A stretch of DNA of 64,000 nt from Candidatus Thorarchaeota archaeon (lineage in GTDB: Archaea; Asgardarchaeota; Thorarchaeia; Thorarchaeales; Thorarchaeaceae): NCBI GenBank assembly GCA_021498125.1, contig JAIZWL010000001.1:323434-387433 (forward strand). The letters run 5' to 3'. The notes beneath the pieces were generated by a model. The model worked only from the letters and a program-made list of their open reading frames with translations. It did not search any database and had not been told where the DNA came from. The number at the start of each line of letters is the position of its first letter. Position 1 is the first letter of the stretch. Of this stretch, positions 27,020 to 36,397 are shown piece after piece. The position numbers and the translations under genes are program-made.

Positions 27020-28196
27020 TTGCGGCCTGAAGCTTGTCCAGCTCCTTCTGTTTCTTCTTGATATGTTTCTCCAAGCTCTTGATTCGCTCATCAAGTTTCG
27101 CAGTCTGTTCCTCATAGGTTTCACGTGGCATTGCTCCTGACGAGTGCTTCTGTTCAATGTGATCGCGTAGTTGTTTGACCGAGTCCAGCTCCTTGTTAAG
27201 CGAGCGAATGTCTGATTTGATTGAGTCGATCTTGTTCTCTTCAGGGCTCTTGAACTGTCTTGTGGGAATGACCAGCCCAAGCTGCTCTTGGGTCTTTTCA
27301 GCAAAGGTCTGGAACTGGTCTCTCAAGCTCTCTATGTTCTCATCGATGTGGGCGACGCTCTTTGAGAGGGTCTCCATATCCTTCTGCAGGTCAAAGACCA
27401 TATCGATGAGCCTCTTAATGGTGTTCTCCATGTCTTTCACGAATGTTTGGTCGAATGTGGATGGAGCTGGTGATGTGATAGTCTTCCCCGGTGTCTTGGC
27501 CACTTCACTTGGTCTGACTGTTGCTTCCGCCCCACAGAGCCATCTGAAGGCGTTCATGGCAAATTGCTTGTTACCCTCATTCTTCATTCCTCCACTACGG
27601 AATATCTCATAGCTCCCCACGCATATGATTCGGCCCCTCCCATATTCTGCAATAGCCACTATTGGCTGACCTGCTGGATCTGCAACATCTGATGTCTTTG
27701 CAATGACCGTGACATCCCCTGATGTTCTTAGCGTGCATGATGCAGGGATGAGAAGTTCTGATACTCCCTCTGTAATCGGGTGACTTGCAAGGTCCCTGAT
27801 TATCGGCATTGTGGGGACACCCGCATTATTTCGTGTGTCCTTGACGGCAGTGTTCTCGAAGGCAATACCAAAGTCTTTGGATATCTGGCTCATGTTGTTC
27901 ATGAGACCTCGGTCCCCTCCTGATAGGGCGAGAAGCATGAGTCCTCCTCCATTCTTAACATACTTCTTGATCGTATCAATCTCCGAGGGCCGTAATTTTG
28001 AGCTATTAGGGCAGCCAAATACGATCGCATCTGCCTCTTTCAATTTTCGTGGTAGAATCATGTACTCCTTGTACGTTTCCGGTCTGAAACCGTTCTCTTT
28101 CAAGAGATCTGCCAGCTGTGCATACGTTGAATCCAGCCTGCCACGTTCATTCTGAGTCTGATCAAAAAAGATGCGTCTTGTCCTGCCGCTCATCAT
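27009..28196 (-). CDS. GIFT-domain protein resembling IFT52, with coiled-coil tail
   Basis: A 395-residue protein. Residues 1-220 form an amidotransferase-like alpha/beta domain whose order of elements matches the GIFT domain of eukaryotic IFT52: RIFFDQTQ, DAIVFGCPNSSKLRPSEI, TIKKYVKNGGGLMLLALSGG, ISKDFGIAF and RGRIICVGSYEIF, ending FRWLCG. No Cys-His catalytic pair of a working amidotransferase is visible. A Pro/Thr linker follows, then about 140 residues of heptad-rich coiled coil (250-395). GIFT domains also occur in prokaryotic gliding or transport proteins, so homology to IFT52 may be through the domain only. The gene converges on and overlaps the preceding membrane gene by 11 bases. Confidence 0.68.
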   Translation of the reverse strand: MMSGRTRRIFFDQTQNERGRLDSTYAQLADLLKENGFRPETYKEYMILPRKLKEADAIVFGCPNSSKLRPSEIDTIKKYVKNGGGLMLLALSGGDRGLMNNMSQISKDFGIAFENTAVKDTRNNAGVPTMPIIRDLASHPITEGVSELLIPASCTLRTSGDVTVIAKTSDVADPAGQPIVAIAEYGRGRIICVGSYEIFRSGGMKNEGNKQFAMNAFRWLCGAEATVRPSEVAKTPGKTITSPAPSTFDQTFVKDMENTIKRLIDMVFDLQKDMETLSKSVAHIDENIESLRDQFQTFAEKTQEQLGLVIPTRQFKSPEENKIDSIKSDIRSLNKELDSVKQLRDHIEQKHSSGAMPRETYEEQTAKLDERIKSLEKHIKKKQKELDKLQAATTE

Positions 28197-28308
28197 GGTT
28201 CACCTGCTTTTGACGTTGTTTTCAATATGTTCCTGCTCTAATGAGACTTCCGACGACGTTGTGAGCAGAGCCAACTATTTATCTTCGAGCAGTACTATTT
28301 CTTGACTC

Positions 28309-28737
28309 ATGAGCGAACCAGAGGATTGTATCTTTTGCAAGATTGTACGGGGTGAGATTCCCGCTTCTGTAATCTTTGAAGACGATGTGTGTATGGCCTT
28401 TATGGATGTCTTTCCTGTGAAGACTGGGCATTGCCTCTTAATCCCCAAGAAGCACTACACCAACATGTTCGATGTGGATCCGGAGGTCGTGGCTCATCTT
28501 GGCCGGAGGCTGGCGGAACTGACTCAGAAAGTGAATGCGGCCTTCAAACCCGATGGAGTCCTAAACGTTATCGCTAACGGTACCGGGGCGGGTCAAGAAG
28601 TTCCTCATCTTCATATGCACATCATTCCTAGGAACCAAGATGATGAGTTCCGTTTTCAATTTCCAAAGAACTATCGAGAGGAGATGGCCTCTCGTGAAGA
28701 CTTGGATCGTCTCGCCCGCCTGATTGGAGAGTCATAG
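28309..28737 (+). CDS. HIT-family nucleotide hydrolase
   Basis: A 142-residue histidine-triad protein. It begins with CIFCKIVRGEIPA, where two Cys may bind zinc, and has the catalytic triad EVPHLHMHIIPR near residue 105 (H-x-H-x-H). Members hydrolyse AMP-linked compounds such as adenosine phosphoramidates. It stands alone, divergent from the GIFT gene (112-base gap) and convergent to the PPC-domain gene. Confidence 0.93.
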   Translation: MSEPEDCIFCKIVRGEIPASVIFEDDVCMAFMDVFPVKTGHCLLIPKKHYTNMFDVDPEVVAHLGRRLAELTQKVNAAFKPDGVLNVIANGTGAGQEVPHLHMHIIPRNQDDEFRFQFPKNYREEMASREDLDRLARLIGES

Positions 28738-28765
28738 AGCTTTCCATTGGTATGGTGCTCGACGA

Positions 28766-29200
28766 CTATAGCTTGATGAGGTTAAGTCCTGAGGTCTTGT
28801 CTAACGCCCTTCGGATCTCGTCCTGAAACTCGTTTATGACGATCTCAATAGTGACCGACACCTCGGTTCCCTTCAAGAGATGGCCTCCGTATGTTCGCCC
28901 TGTTCTATCTGCAACGACCATATGCGCATGAACAACTGGTGTCCCCTCTGCAAGGCGTGAGATATTTCCCATGCATGATACGACCTCGAGATCCTCCTCG
29001 ACAGTGAAATCAACGTACTGATTCTTCTCCCTATCAAAATAACCCAGATGAGCCCGTGCCACAGCACCAATAAGCTGAAGCTGGCCGCCTCTGATATTAT
29101 GTTCAAGCACAAGTCTCTCTAGGCTCTTGAGAATATCCTCGCCCGGCATCAGTCGCGCAACAATTGTGCGCCCCGTCTTTGTAATACTGCTATCGGTCAT
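28766..29200 (-). CDS. PPC/DUF296 domain protein
   Basis: A 144-residue single-domain protein of the PPC (plants and prokaryotes conserved, DUF296) family. The core features are LMPGEDILKSLERLVLEHNI, GAVARAHLGYFDR and HAHMVVADRTGRTYGGHLLKG, with three conserved His (two in HAH, one in GGH) that in this family coordinate a metal. Members form trimers; some have an AT-hook for DNA binding but none is present here. The molecular function is not known. Confidence 0.85.
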   Translation of the reverse strand: MTDSSITKTGRTIVARLMPGEDILKSLERLVLEHNIRGGQLQLIGAVARAHLGYFDREKNQYVDFTVEEDLEVVSCMGNISRLAEGTPVVHAHMVVADRTGRTYGGHLLKGTEVSVTIEIVINEFQDEIRRALDKTSGLNLIKL

Positions 29201-29286
29201 ATGTCCTCAATTGCGTTCATGGTTAATCAATGCTTCATTGTGGGAAGTGCTTATCAAGCTGAATCGCAAAGAAGAAGTCGAGTCGC

Positions 29287-32148
29287 ATGGCAAAGAAAAA
29301 TGATAATCCGGATCAAGGGCAGGCAAGTCTTGATGATTTCTTTGGCTCGTCTGAGGAGCCACCCATGCAGAGCGAACAGCAGGTTCAAGAGACCAATGAT
29401 CCTCCCCCAGATTTTGGTTCCGATCCCGTTGAACCAACATCTACTGTTGTCATCATAAATAACGATGAACCTGCGGATGAAGACGAAGAGGATGTCGAGT
29501 CTGAGACGCCATCTGAGTCTTCTATTGAGAACGAAGAGATTGCACCGCAATCCGATTACTGGGTCTCTAAGCGTGTCACCCCACAAAATCTTCCTCCCTC
29601 CTTTGTACTATCTATTGATTACAATGGCCAAAAGAACAAGGCCATGGTGCGACTCTACCGTCCTGATACCGAGGACACCGTATTCTGGTTTGACAACACC
29701 AACCATCAACCCTATTGTTATACGGACCTCCCGCCTCAGGCCGCAGAGTACAAGGTGAAACAGAATCGCGGTTTTGTCAGGACCGAGACCGTCCAGCTCC
29801 AAGACCTTCTTCATGATCGACCTGTGACCATGACCAAGGTCATTGCAAACAACCCACTTGCGATCGGTGGTACTCGGGACTCGATACGAGAGCTCTTGAC
29901 CATGCGAGAACGGAGCGGAGACCCTAGTGCCCCTACAGTGACGGTCAATCACGCGTGGGAGGCAAATATTCGCTATAGGAACTGTTACACTTACGATAGC
30001 AACATAGTTCCCGGAATGATGTATCGAATAGAGAATGGCGCCTTACTCCCTTGCCCTCCTGATCTAAATGAATCGGTCCTTGAGAAGTTTCGTGAGACTC
30101 TGGGTGATGATCCTGAACTGGAACGAATCGTTGACCTCTATGCTCCAATGTTCTTTACAGAAGTCCCAGACATCAAACGAATAGCTTTGGACATTGAAGT
30201 CTATTCTCCTATGGCCAATCGTGTCCCTGATGCCAATACTGCACCGTACCCTGTTACTGCAATAGGACTCTCTGATAATGAGGGGTACAATGTCTGTCTG
30301 GTCCTAAAGCGAAAGGGTCACCCTGAGGGCACGAGGGGTCCTGATTATCCAAAGCAATTACGCCTGATTTTCTATGATGATGAGAAACAGATGCTTCTTG
30401 ATGCCTTCAAGAAGATCGAAGAGTATCCAATCGTTCTGACCTTTGTGGGTGACGCCTTTGATTTTAATTATCTCTATCATCGCTCTAGCAAACTTGGAAT
30501 TGATCTCAAGCGCCAGTGTCCGATCTATCTAGGTCGGGATGTTGCCCTTCTACAGACTGGTGTGCATGTAGACCTCTACAAATTCCTCAAGAATGCGTCT
30601 ATCCGACTATACGCACTATCTGGTGCGTATGAACGGACCAATCTCGATTCAATTGCACAGGGGCTCCTCGGTTTCGGAAAACTAGAACGTAGTACTGAGA
30701 TTGCCGATCTGCCCTATTTTGAGTTAGCACACTATTGTTGGCTTGACGCAAATATCACCCTTCAAATCACGACCTTCAATGATAACCTCCTCTTGCGCCT
30801 GATGGTGCTCTTGATGCGTATCTCCCGATTGAGCATGGAGGATGTCACACGGCAAGGTATCTCTTCTTGGATCCAATCACTCTTTCGACAGGAACACCGT
30901 TCTCGTAAGGCATTGATCCCGCGTCAAATCGATATTGCTACTGCAAAAGGGGATGCAGCTCAGACAACTGCTATGATCAAAGATAAGCGGTTCAAAGGGG
31001 CGATCGTTATCGAGCCTGTTCCCGGAGTTCATTTCAATACCTGTGTCCTTGACTTTGCAAGTCTGTATCCCACCATCATGAAGCAACACAACATCAGCTA
31101 TGAGACCGTTGATTGTCCCCATGAGGAATGTCGTCTTGCAACGGATAACCGTGTTCCCGAGACCGAACATTGGGTGTGCAAAAAGCATCGTGGGATGATC
31201 AGCCAGACCATTGGCTTTTTCCGGGATACGCGGGTTCGATGGTTCAAGCGGTTGAGTAAGGACAAGTCCCTTGATGAACGAACACGCGGTTGGTACACGG
31301 TTGTTGAGAAGGCTCTGAAGGTGTTCGTCAATGCGTCCTATGGTGTGACCGGTGCCCAACATTTCGAATTATTCTGCATGCCAGCTGCGGAGAGCGTCAC
31401 CGCATTTGGTCGCCATGCTATCCTCCAGACCAAGAAGAAAGCCGAGTCCATGGGCGTGCGGGTGCTTTACGGGGACACTGACTCCGTGTTTCTTGATAAT
31501 CCATCAAAGGAGCAACAGGAAGAACTTGTCCGCTGGTCTCAGGAAGTACTTGGGATTGATCTTGAGGTGGAAAAGACATTCAAGTATGTTGCCTTATCTG
31601 ACAGAAAGAAGAACTACATAGGTGTATACAAGTCCGGGCATGTTGAGGTGAAAGGTCTCAGTGGCAAAAAGCGAAACACTCCTGACTTTGTGCAGGAGGC
31701 TTTCCGTAAGATGCTTGATGTCCTAAGCAAAGTGGATAATGTTGAGGGGTTCGAGGCGGCAAAGGAGGAGATTCGAGAGATTGTCAATCATGTGTTGGAT
31801 CGGCTCGAAGGCAAGACCGAACCATACTCCCCCGAGGACCTTGCGTTCCGCGTGCAGATGACGAAACCCATTGAGAATTATGGCTCAACTATGCCGCAAC
31901 ATGTTCGTGCAGCCAAGATGCTCAGGGACGCAGGATACGACATTCAGTCTGGGCAGTTGATCGAATATATCAAGACAAAGGACGAGGCTGGTGTTCTCCC
32001 AGTTCAGATGGCAAGGGGCAAGGCATATTGGATCGACACGGACAAGTATGTGGATACACTCCGGTCGGTCTTTGGTCAGGTCCTTGATGCTGTTGGGATC
32101 GACTTTGACGAGCTTCTTGGCTTCACGACACTTGATCAATTCATCTGA
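29287..32148 (+). CDS. polB: B-family replicative DNA polymerase with PIP boxes at both ends
   Basis: A 953-residue PolB. The N-terminal 95 residues are acidic and disordered, beginning with a PCNA-binding box QASLDDFF (12-19). The 3'-5' exonuclease has IALDIEVYSP (Exo I, near 301), GDAFDFNYLY (Exo II) and YCWLDANI (Exo III); the polymerase has DFASLYPTIM (motif A, near 587), KVFVNASYGV (B) and YGDTDSVF (C, near 727). Both activities should work. The C-terminus is LGFTTLDQFI, a second PIP-like box. It is a likely chromosomal replicase, held on DNA by PCNA. Confidence 0.95.
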   Translation: MAKKNDNPDQGQASLDDFFGSSEEPPMQSEQQVQETNDPPPDFGSDPVEPTSTVVIINNDEPADEDEEDVESETPSESSIENEEIAPQSDYWVSKRVTPQNLPPSFVLSIDYNGQKNKAMVRLYRPDTEDTVFWFDNTNHQPYCYTDLPPQAAEYKVKQNRGFVRTETVQLQDLLHDRPVTMTKVIANNPLAIGGTRDSIRELLTMRERSGDPSAPTVTVNHAWEANIRYRNCYTYDSNIVPGMMYRIENGALLPCPPDLNESVLEKFRETLGDDPELERIVDLYAPMFFTEVPDIKRIALDIEVYSPMANRVPDANTAPYPVTAIGLSDNEGYNVCLVLKRKGHPEGTRGPDYPKQLRLIFYDDEKQMLLDAFKKIEEYPIVLTFVGDAFDFNYLYHRSSKLGIDLKRQCPIYLGRDVALLQTGVHVDLYKFLKNASIRLYALSGAYERTNLDSIAQGLLGFGKLERSTEIADLPYFELAHYCWLDANITLQITTFNDNLLLRLMVLLMRISRLSMEDVTRQGISSWIQSLFRQEHRSRKALIPRQIDIATAKGDAAQTTAMIKDKRFKGAIVIEPVPGVHFNTCVLDFASLYPTIMKQHNISYETVDCPHEECRLATDNRVPETEHWVCKKHRGMISQTIGFFRDTRVRWFKRLSKDKSLDERTRGWYTVVEKALKVFVNASYGVTGAQHFELFCMPAAESVTAFGRHAILQTKKKAESMGVRVLYGDTDSVFLDNPSKEQQEELVRWSQEVLGIDLEVEKTFKYVALSDRKKNYIGVYKSGHVEVKGLSGKKRNTPDFVQEAFRKMLDVLSKVDNVEGFEAAKEEIREIVNHVLDRLEGKTEPYSPEDLAFRVQMTKPIENYGSTMPQHVRAAKMLRDAGYDIQSGQLIEYIKTKDEAGVLPVQMARGKAYWIDTDKYVDTLRSVFGQVLDAVGIDFDELLGFTTLDQFI

Positions 32149-32248
32149 TTGCAAGTTAGTCTCGGCAAGAAAGTCTTATAGCATACATCACGCCTATTGC
32201 ACAAAACGGCTTGCAGTTGCTTGTCCGCTTACGACGGGGTTGTTAAAA

Positions 32249-33286
32249 ATGGCCAAGATCGATTTCCGAGAGTTCTTTGGTAAAGAGCCGCTTCTCATCC
32301 TGACACCTGAAGATATTGGGCCTTCAGCACGGGAATTCGTTTCCGTATACGGTTCGTATATGCACGATGTCGGTATTGTGGCAAAACGTGCCAGTGGATA
32401 TGCCACCTATGCGAGTCGAACGGCTCCTGTAGAGAGTGAACATAATGAAATGTTCGAGGAGTGGATCACGCTCCTTGGTAAGTTGAAGATCAAATCTGCT
32501 GTGGCAATGGACTTTTACACTGACAAATGGTTCGCTAAGGACCCAAAATATCAGACCATTAATGCGAAGGGTCAGGCTGTGCAATATCAGGTCTGCCCCA
32601 ATCGTGAAGAGTTCTGGCAATATGGTGCCGAGATCGTCAAAGAGTTGGGGAGCCACAATATTGATGAGATTATAGTCTTTGGTGCAGGGTTTATTCAAGA
32701 TGGCTTCTGTTTTTGCGAACGATGCAAGAACGAGTTTGCCCCAATGGTCGGGCAGGAGCCACATCGTCTGACCTATGCATTTCTAACCGAGAACCCCGAG
32801 CATCATGAGGCTTGGCATAACTGGCGAGTTGAGAAAGTGAGCCAAGGCATTACACAATTGAAGGCAGCAGCTCGTGAGACCGATGACATGCTCGAACGTG
32901 AGACACCGCTCAAGCTCACGATCGAGTTTCCTGTCGATCCGCAAAAAGGATTGACCGATGGTGCACGGGCCGAGACTGGTCTTGACTACTCAAAGATCTT
33001 TGACATCACCGGCAACATTCTCATTAACCTCTATCCATGGACCCCGATACTTCCAAGCCCCGGCTCAAAAGATTATGAGGATCTTCTTGAGGCCCTCTAT
33101 TTCGTCAAGGAGTTCAAGCGACGTGGAGGTAATGTGACCCTCTATAGATGGGGGATGAACGTTCCTGACCGTGTGGACGAGCTGCGCAGAATTGCCAAGG
33201 ATGCAGAGATCGATCGGATCTCGTTCAGTTTCCACTTCCCGGACGACTATGCGGCTCGACGCGAGAGCGCTCTTGGTTCCATGTAG
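32249..33286 (+). CDS. TIM-barrel protein resembling glycoside hydrolases
   Basis: A 345-residue soluble protein. A beta/alpha-barrel pattern is visible (strands ending IIVFGAGF, LKLTIEFPV, NILINLYPW, GNVTLYRWGMN). The motif FCFCERCKNEF near residue 155 is the Cys-x-Cys-x-x-Cys cluster seen in several glycoside hydrolase-like archaeal and bacterial proteins, where it follows a catalytic-site strand. Conserved Glu/Asp in the barrel (TIEFPVD) may be catalytic. The substrate is unknown. The frame is open upstream into polB, but ATG 32249 gives the family-like start MAKIDFREFFG. Confidence 0.6.
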   Translation: MAKIDFREFFGKEPLLILTPEDIGPSAREFVSVYGSYMHDVGIVAKRASGYATYASRTAPVESEHNEMFEEWITLLGKLKIKSAVAMDFYTDKWFAKDPKYQTINAKGQAVQYQVCPNREEFWQYGAEIVKELGSHNIDEIIVFGAGFIQDGFCFCERCKNEFAPMVGQEPHRLTYAFLTENPEHHEAWHNWRVEKVSQGITQLKAAARETDDMLERETPLKLTIEFPVDPQKGLTDGARAETGLDYSKIFDITGNILINLYPWTPILPSPGSKDYEDLLEALYFVKEFKRRGGNVTLYRWGMNVPDRVDELRRIAKDAEIDRISFSFHFPDDYAARRESALGSM

Positions 33287-33300
33287 TACTAGTGATGCCT

Positions 33301-34206
33301 CTACTGAATTGCACCGCAGTAGGGGCATCGTCTTGTATCAAGACTGATTGTGCGTCCACATGAGAAACAGAATCCGCGGCGCTCACCTTTTTCTTTCGTC
33401 TTAGGTTCATCAATAAAGGGTGATAGTTCTCCTTGGCGAAAGAGTGAGCCAAGTCCCTCTACATTCTCACTGGGGGGTAATGTACAAATTCCTGCTGATC
33501 TGTTGCTTGCTCCCGTTGCTCCTCCAGTAATCTCTGTCATTACAGTGCTGTTTCTGGCCGAAGGGATTTGCGGATGATCTGCTGTCGAGGGTTTCCCGCC
33601 TGATAATATTGTTCCGCCCAATGGTGTTTCCGATTTGGTGCCGCCCCATCCCGATCGTGTAGAACTCCTATGTCTTCTATCCGATTGTCGGAGACTCTCC
33701 TCAAGTCTATCAAAGTCCATTCGATAATCGTCACTGCCATAACCCGTATCAATTGCAGGGCGGTTTGCGGCGCGTCGAGGAATCTCTTCGAGACCCCAGG
33801 TATCCCTTGAATGTGGAATCCCCTTTGCCATCTCAAGGAAATCGTGATGTGCTCGCATCTTCATTCGTTCATAGTCTTCAGGAGTCAGACCCAAGACTTC
33901 GAGTGCTCTATCTCGCTCAGGACACCTCTTGGATAGTGGGCAGCAATATGCTAGACTCCCATGGCATAATGACGCAAGAGCACGTTCTTGACGTGATTTG
34001 AAGATCGGTGTGATCCTCTTTCTTCCTAGGACGAGAGCATCTCCTTCGGTTCTTATCTCTGCATAACCGCTCTGGGCCAGGGCAGCGACAACTTCCTTTG
34101 CCGGATATGCCCGACCCTCAATGACCACAACACCTTCAGTCTTTTCAAGTCGAACGGGCCGCTCGTTCTCTCTACGACCATAGCTCTCGTATCGCGTTAT
34201 TGCCAC
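33301..34206 (-). CDS. Zinc-ribbon protein with a central Cys cluster, unknown
   Basis: A 301-residue protein in three parts. The first 90 residues include a small alpha/beta module (GVVVIEGRAYPAKEVVAALA). A Cys-rich segment, CHGSLAYCCPLSKRCPERDRAL (residues about 81-102; four Cys and a His), is followed by a helix that reads TPEDYERMKMRAHHDFL. A long Ser/Gly/Thr-rich disordered region (about 140-275) leads to a C-terminal zinc ribbon FCFSCGRTISLDTRRCPYCG. The cluster is spaced like a metal-binding site. I know no family for it. It converges with the barrel gene upstream and diverges from the membrane gene at 34366. Confidence 0.6.
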   Translation of the reverse strand: MAITRYESYGRRENERPVRLEKTEGVVVIEGRAYPAKEVVAALAQSGYAEIRTEGDALVLGRKRITPIFKSRQERALASLCHGSLAYCCPLSKRCPERDRALEVLGLTPEDYERMKMRAHHDFLEMAKGIPHSRDTWGLEEIPRRAANRPAIDTGYGSDDYRMDFDRLEESLRQSDRRHRSSTRSGWGGTKSETPLGGTILSGGKPSTADHPQIPSARNSTVMTEITGGATGASNRSAGICTLPPSENVEGLGSLFRQGELSPFIDEPKTKEKGERRGFCFSCGRTISLDTRRCPYCGAIQ

Positions 34207-34365
34207 CTCTACTAATTAGCTACTGTACCTTTCTCTGCTGTTCTCACAATACAATATCGTGTATTACGTTCGTATTTCGCTCTATGAGCCAAAAGCTATA
34301 AGATGGGTGTATAGTACTCTGTGACTTGGTAAGGTGGAACCTCCCCTTACTAGGATGAGATACTA

Positions 34366-34734
34366 ATGGGTTGCAAGGCTGAAGGCGCAGCGCAGGGATA
34401 CACAGTTCTTGGCTCGATCATTCTTTTTCTCTTTGCTCTCCAGATGATCATTGGCGGAATCAATGGTGCCATCGGAGGCGATTTTGCCTCTGTCATCAAT
34501 GTGGTATTTGGCATTGCCCTAATTCTCATGGCAATATTGGCCCTTGATGCATGTGGATTCATCTATTGGAAAGTACAGCGAAGTGGATTGCTTCTTGCCA
34601 TTTTCGGACTCGTTTCCATCTTTATTGTTGGTCGGGGTCTCAGTTTTGATATTCTCTCATGGCTGATGAACATCGGAATGCTTGCTGGGCTGATGTTTCT
34701 CATAGCAGGTCTTTTGATAATCATGAAAAGTTAA
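34366..34734 (+). CDS. Small four-helix membrane protein, unknown
   Basis: A 122-residue integral membrane protein with four hydrophobic helices (about residues 14-34, 40-62, 72-90, 96-119) and short loops. A Cys is near each end of the first loop region (MGCKAEG and LDACGF). No family is recognised, and no partner is evident: a 217-base gap separates it from the aminotransferase downstream. Confidence 0.6.
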   Translation: MGCKAEGAAQGYTVLGSIILFLFALQMIIGGINGAIGGDFASVINVVFGIALILMAILALDACGFIYWKVQRSGLLLAIFGLVSIFIVGRGLSFDILSWLMNIGMLAGLMFLIAGLLIIMKS

Positions 34735-34962
34735 TACATCTCTTCGATGGCCGCATACCACTGTGTTGTCGGCCATTACTTTTTCTCATTATCCTTTCGG
34801 CGAGTTGTGTTAGCACTATTCATTGTTACTGGTTCTGCTTCAGTATGCCACATCGAGTCTGCATCTATCTTCTCGGATGTGTTTGATATAGAAGTGGCCT
34901 GCATCGATAATTAGATAATGGGGGCTTGGTGGTGGCGGTCTTGAGATTGATTGCCTATCTGG

Positions 34963-36327
34963 ATGGTCACCTCGATGGACGACAGACATTTGGACATATT
35001 CAAAGATCTTGGTTTTGACGATGTCACTCCCAAGACAATGACTAATGACTACTGGAAGAAGCGTGCAGCAAAATCGCTGGCTTTGACAACCCAGGATCGG
35101 GATGTGTATGGTTGCTTGGATCACACCCGTGGTGAGGGTCTAACGATCTATGATGTTGAGGGCACGGAATATCTCGACATGACTGGCGGTGTCGCGGTGA
35201 GGGCTCTGGGCATCCGCTACAAACCGCTTCTGGAGTTTGAGAATAAGATCAATGATGTGATTCGGGAACTTCCTGGTATGGACTTTGATGCAATTCCACA
35301 GACACTACTTGCCGAGAAGATCGCATCTATCATCCCCGGCGACCATAAAAAGAGGGTTGTGTTCACAACCTCTGGTGGTCGCGCAGTCGAGGGCTGTATG
35401 AAATCAGCAATAGATCTGTCTGGCAAACATCGGTTCGTGGCATTTCGTCCGGCCTTTCACGGGCGTACCGGATATGCTCTATCACTGACCGCTTCTAATT
35501 CCAAACACAAGACTGGCTACCCACAAGGCGTTGATGTGGTTCGTGTGTTCTATCCTTACTGCTATCGCTGTCCCTACGGTCAAGATGAAGAGAGCTGTAA
35601 TCTTGAGTGTGTTGAGGCTCTTCGTTACGCACTTGAAGTGGAAGGGAACGATATTGCGGCTACAGTGATGGAACCGATCTGTGGTGAGGGTGGAATCATA
35701 GTTCCTCCATCCAAGGCAGTTCAGGGTATCTACAAGGTCACCAAAGAGTTCGGTGGTTACTTCATGTCTGACGAAGTACAGGCCGGAATGGGCCGGACAG
35801 GCAAGTGGTGTGCAATGGAACATCATGGCGTTGTCCCCGATTATGTGTCCATGGCTAAGGCACTAGGGGGTGGCTATCCACTTGGCGCCTCAATAGGTCC
35901 TGCTCCTATGTTCACAGGCCCCTCACGTCACTCTGAAACCTTCTCTGCCGAGCCCAAGATGTCTCTTCTGGCCCTTTGGATTCTGAAGCAGATCGAGGAC
36001 AAGGACTTTCTCAAGAAGAATGCAGAGCATGGTGCATACTTGCTGAAGAGGCTAAAAGAACTGGTCGAGAAACACGAGATTGTGGGTGATGCTCGCGGTT
36101 TGGGCCTCATGGTCGGTCTTGAGATCGTCAAGGACAAGAAGAGCAAGGCAAAGGCTCCAAAACTGCGTGATCAGATCATCAAGCATCTTGTTGCCAAGGA
36201 GCATCTTTGGATTCTCGGTGCTGGCCAAAATGCTATCCGATTCACCCCGAGCTATGTGATCACAAATGAGCAGATTGATGATGCCATAGATCGATTGGAT
36301 CGTGCGATCAAGGCCGTATCCAATTAG
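34963..36327 (+). CDS. Class III PLP aminotransferase / amino acid racemase-like
   Basis: A fold-type I PLP enzyme of about 454 residues in the ornithine/4-aminobutyrate aminotransferase group. Visible are TTSGGRAVEGCMKSA (cofactor phosphate), FRPAFHGRTGYALS, EPICGEGGIIVPP, SDEVQAGMGRTGKW and the PLP lysine in SMAKALGGGYPLG. The insertion YCYRCPYGQDEESCNLEC near residue 200 is the Cys-rich segment found in archaeal ornithine aminotransferase and amino acid racemase members, so transamination or racemisation of a basic or branched amino acid are both possible. In-frame starts at 34951 (TTG), 34963 and 34975 (ATG) cannot be separated with certainty. Confidence 0.85.
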   Translation: MVTSMDDRHLDIFKDLGFDDVTPKTMTNDYWKKRAAKSLALTTQDRDVYGCLDHTRGEGLTIYDVEGTEYLDMTGGVAVRALGIRYKPLLEFENKINDVIRELPGMDFDAIPQTLLAEKIASIIPGDHKKRVVFTTSGGRAVEGCMKSAIDLSGKHRFVAFRPAFHGRTGYALSLTASNSKHKTGYPQGVDVVRVFYPYCYRCPYGQDEESCNLECVEALRYALEVEGNDIAATVMEPICGEGGIIVPPSKAVQGIYKVTKEFGGYFMSDEVQAGMGRTGKWCAMEHHGVVPDYVSMAKALGGGYPLGASIGPAPMFTGPSRHSETFSAEPKMSLLALWILKQIEDKDFLKKNAEHGAYLLKRLKELVEKHEIVGDARGLGLMVGLEIVKDKKSKAKAPKLRDQIIKHLVAKEHLWILGAGQNAIRFTPSYVITNEQIDDAIDRLDRAIKAVSN

Positions 36328-36355
36328 ATCTGTTTTGCCACGAAAAAATGAAAAG

Positions 36356-36397
36356 TTGCCCCCCCATTATGGTGGTGGGGGCAATTGGCTTTTATTT
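36356..36397. terminator. Bidirectional hairpin terminator
   Basis: TTGCCCCC and GGGGGCAA form an 8-bp stem with a 13-base loop. On the plus strand TTGGCTTTTATTTT follows; on the minus strand ACTTTTCATTTTTT follows. The element lies between the ends of the aminotransferase gene (36327) and the small membrane-protein gene (36397, minus strand), so it can serve both. Confidence 0.65.

Noticed and set aside
34735-34962. Possible promoter or RNA element before the aminotransferase gene
   Set aside because: GT-rich stretch near 34920-34945 has no clear structure or motif.
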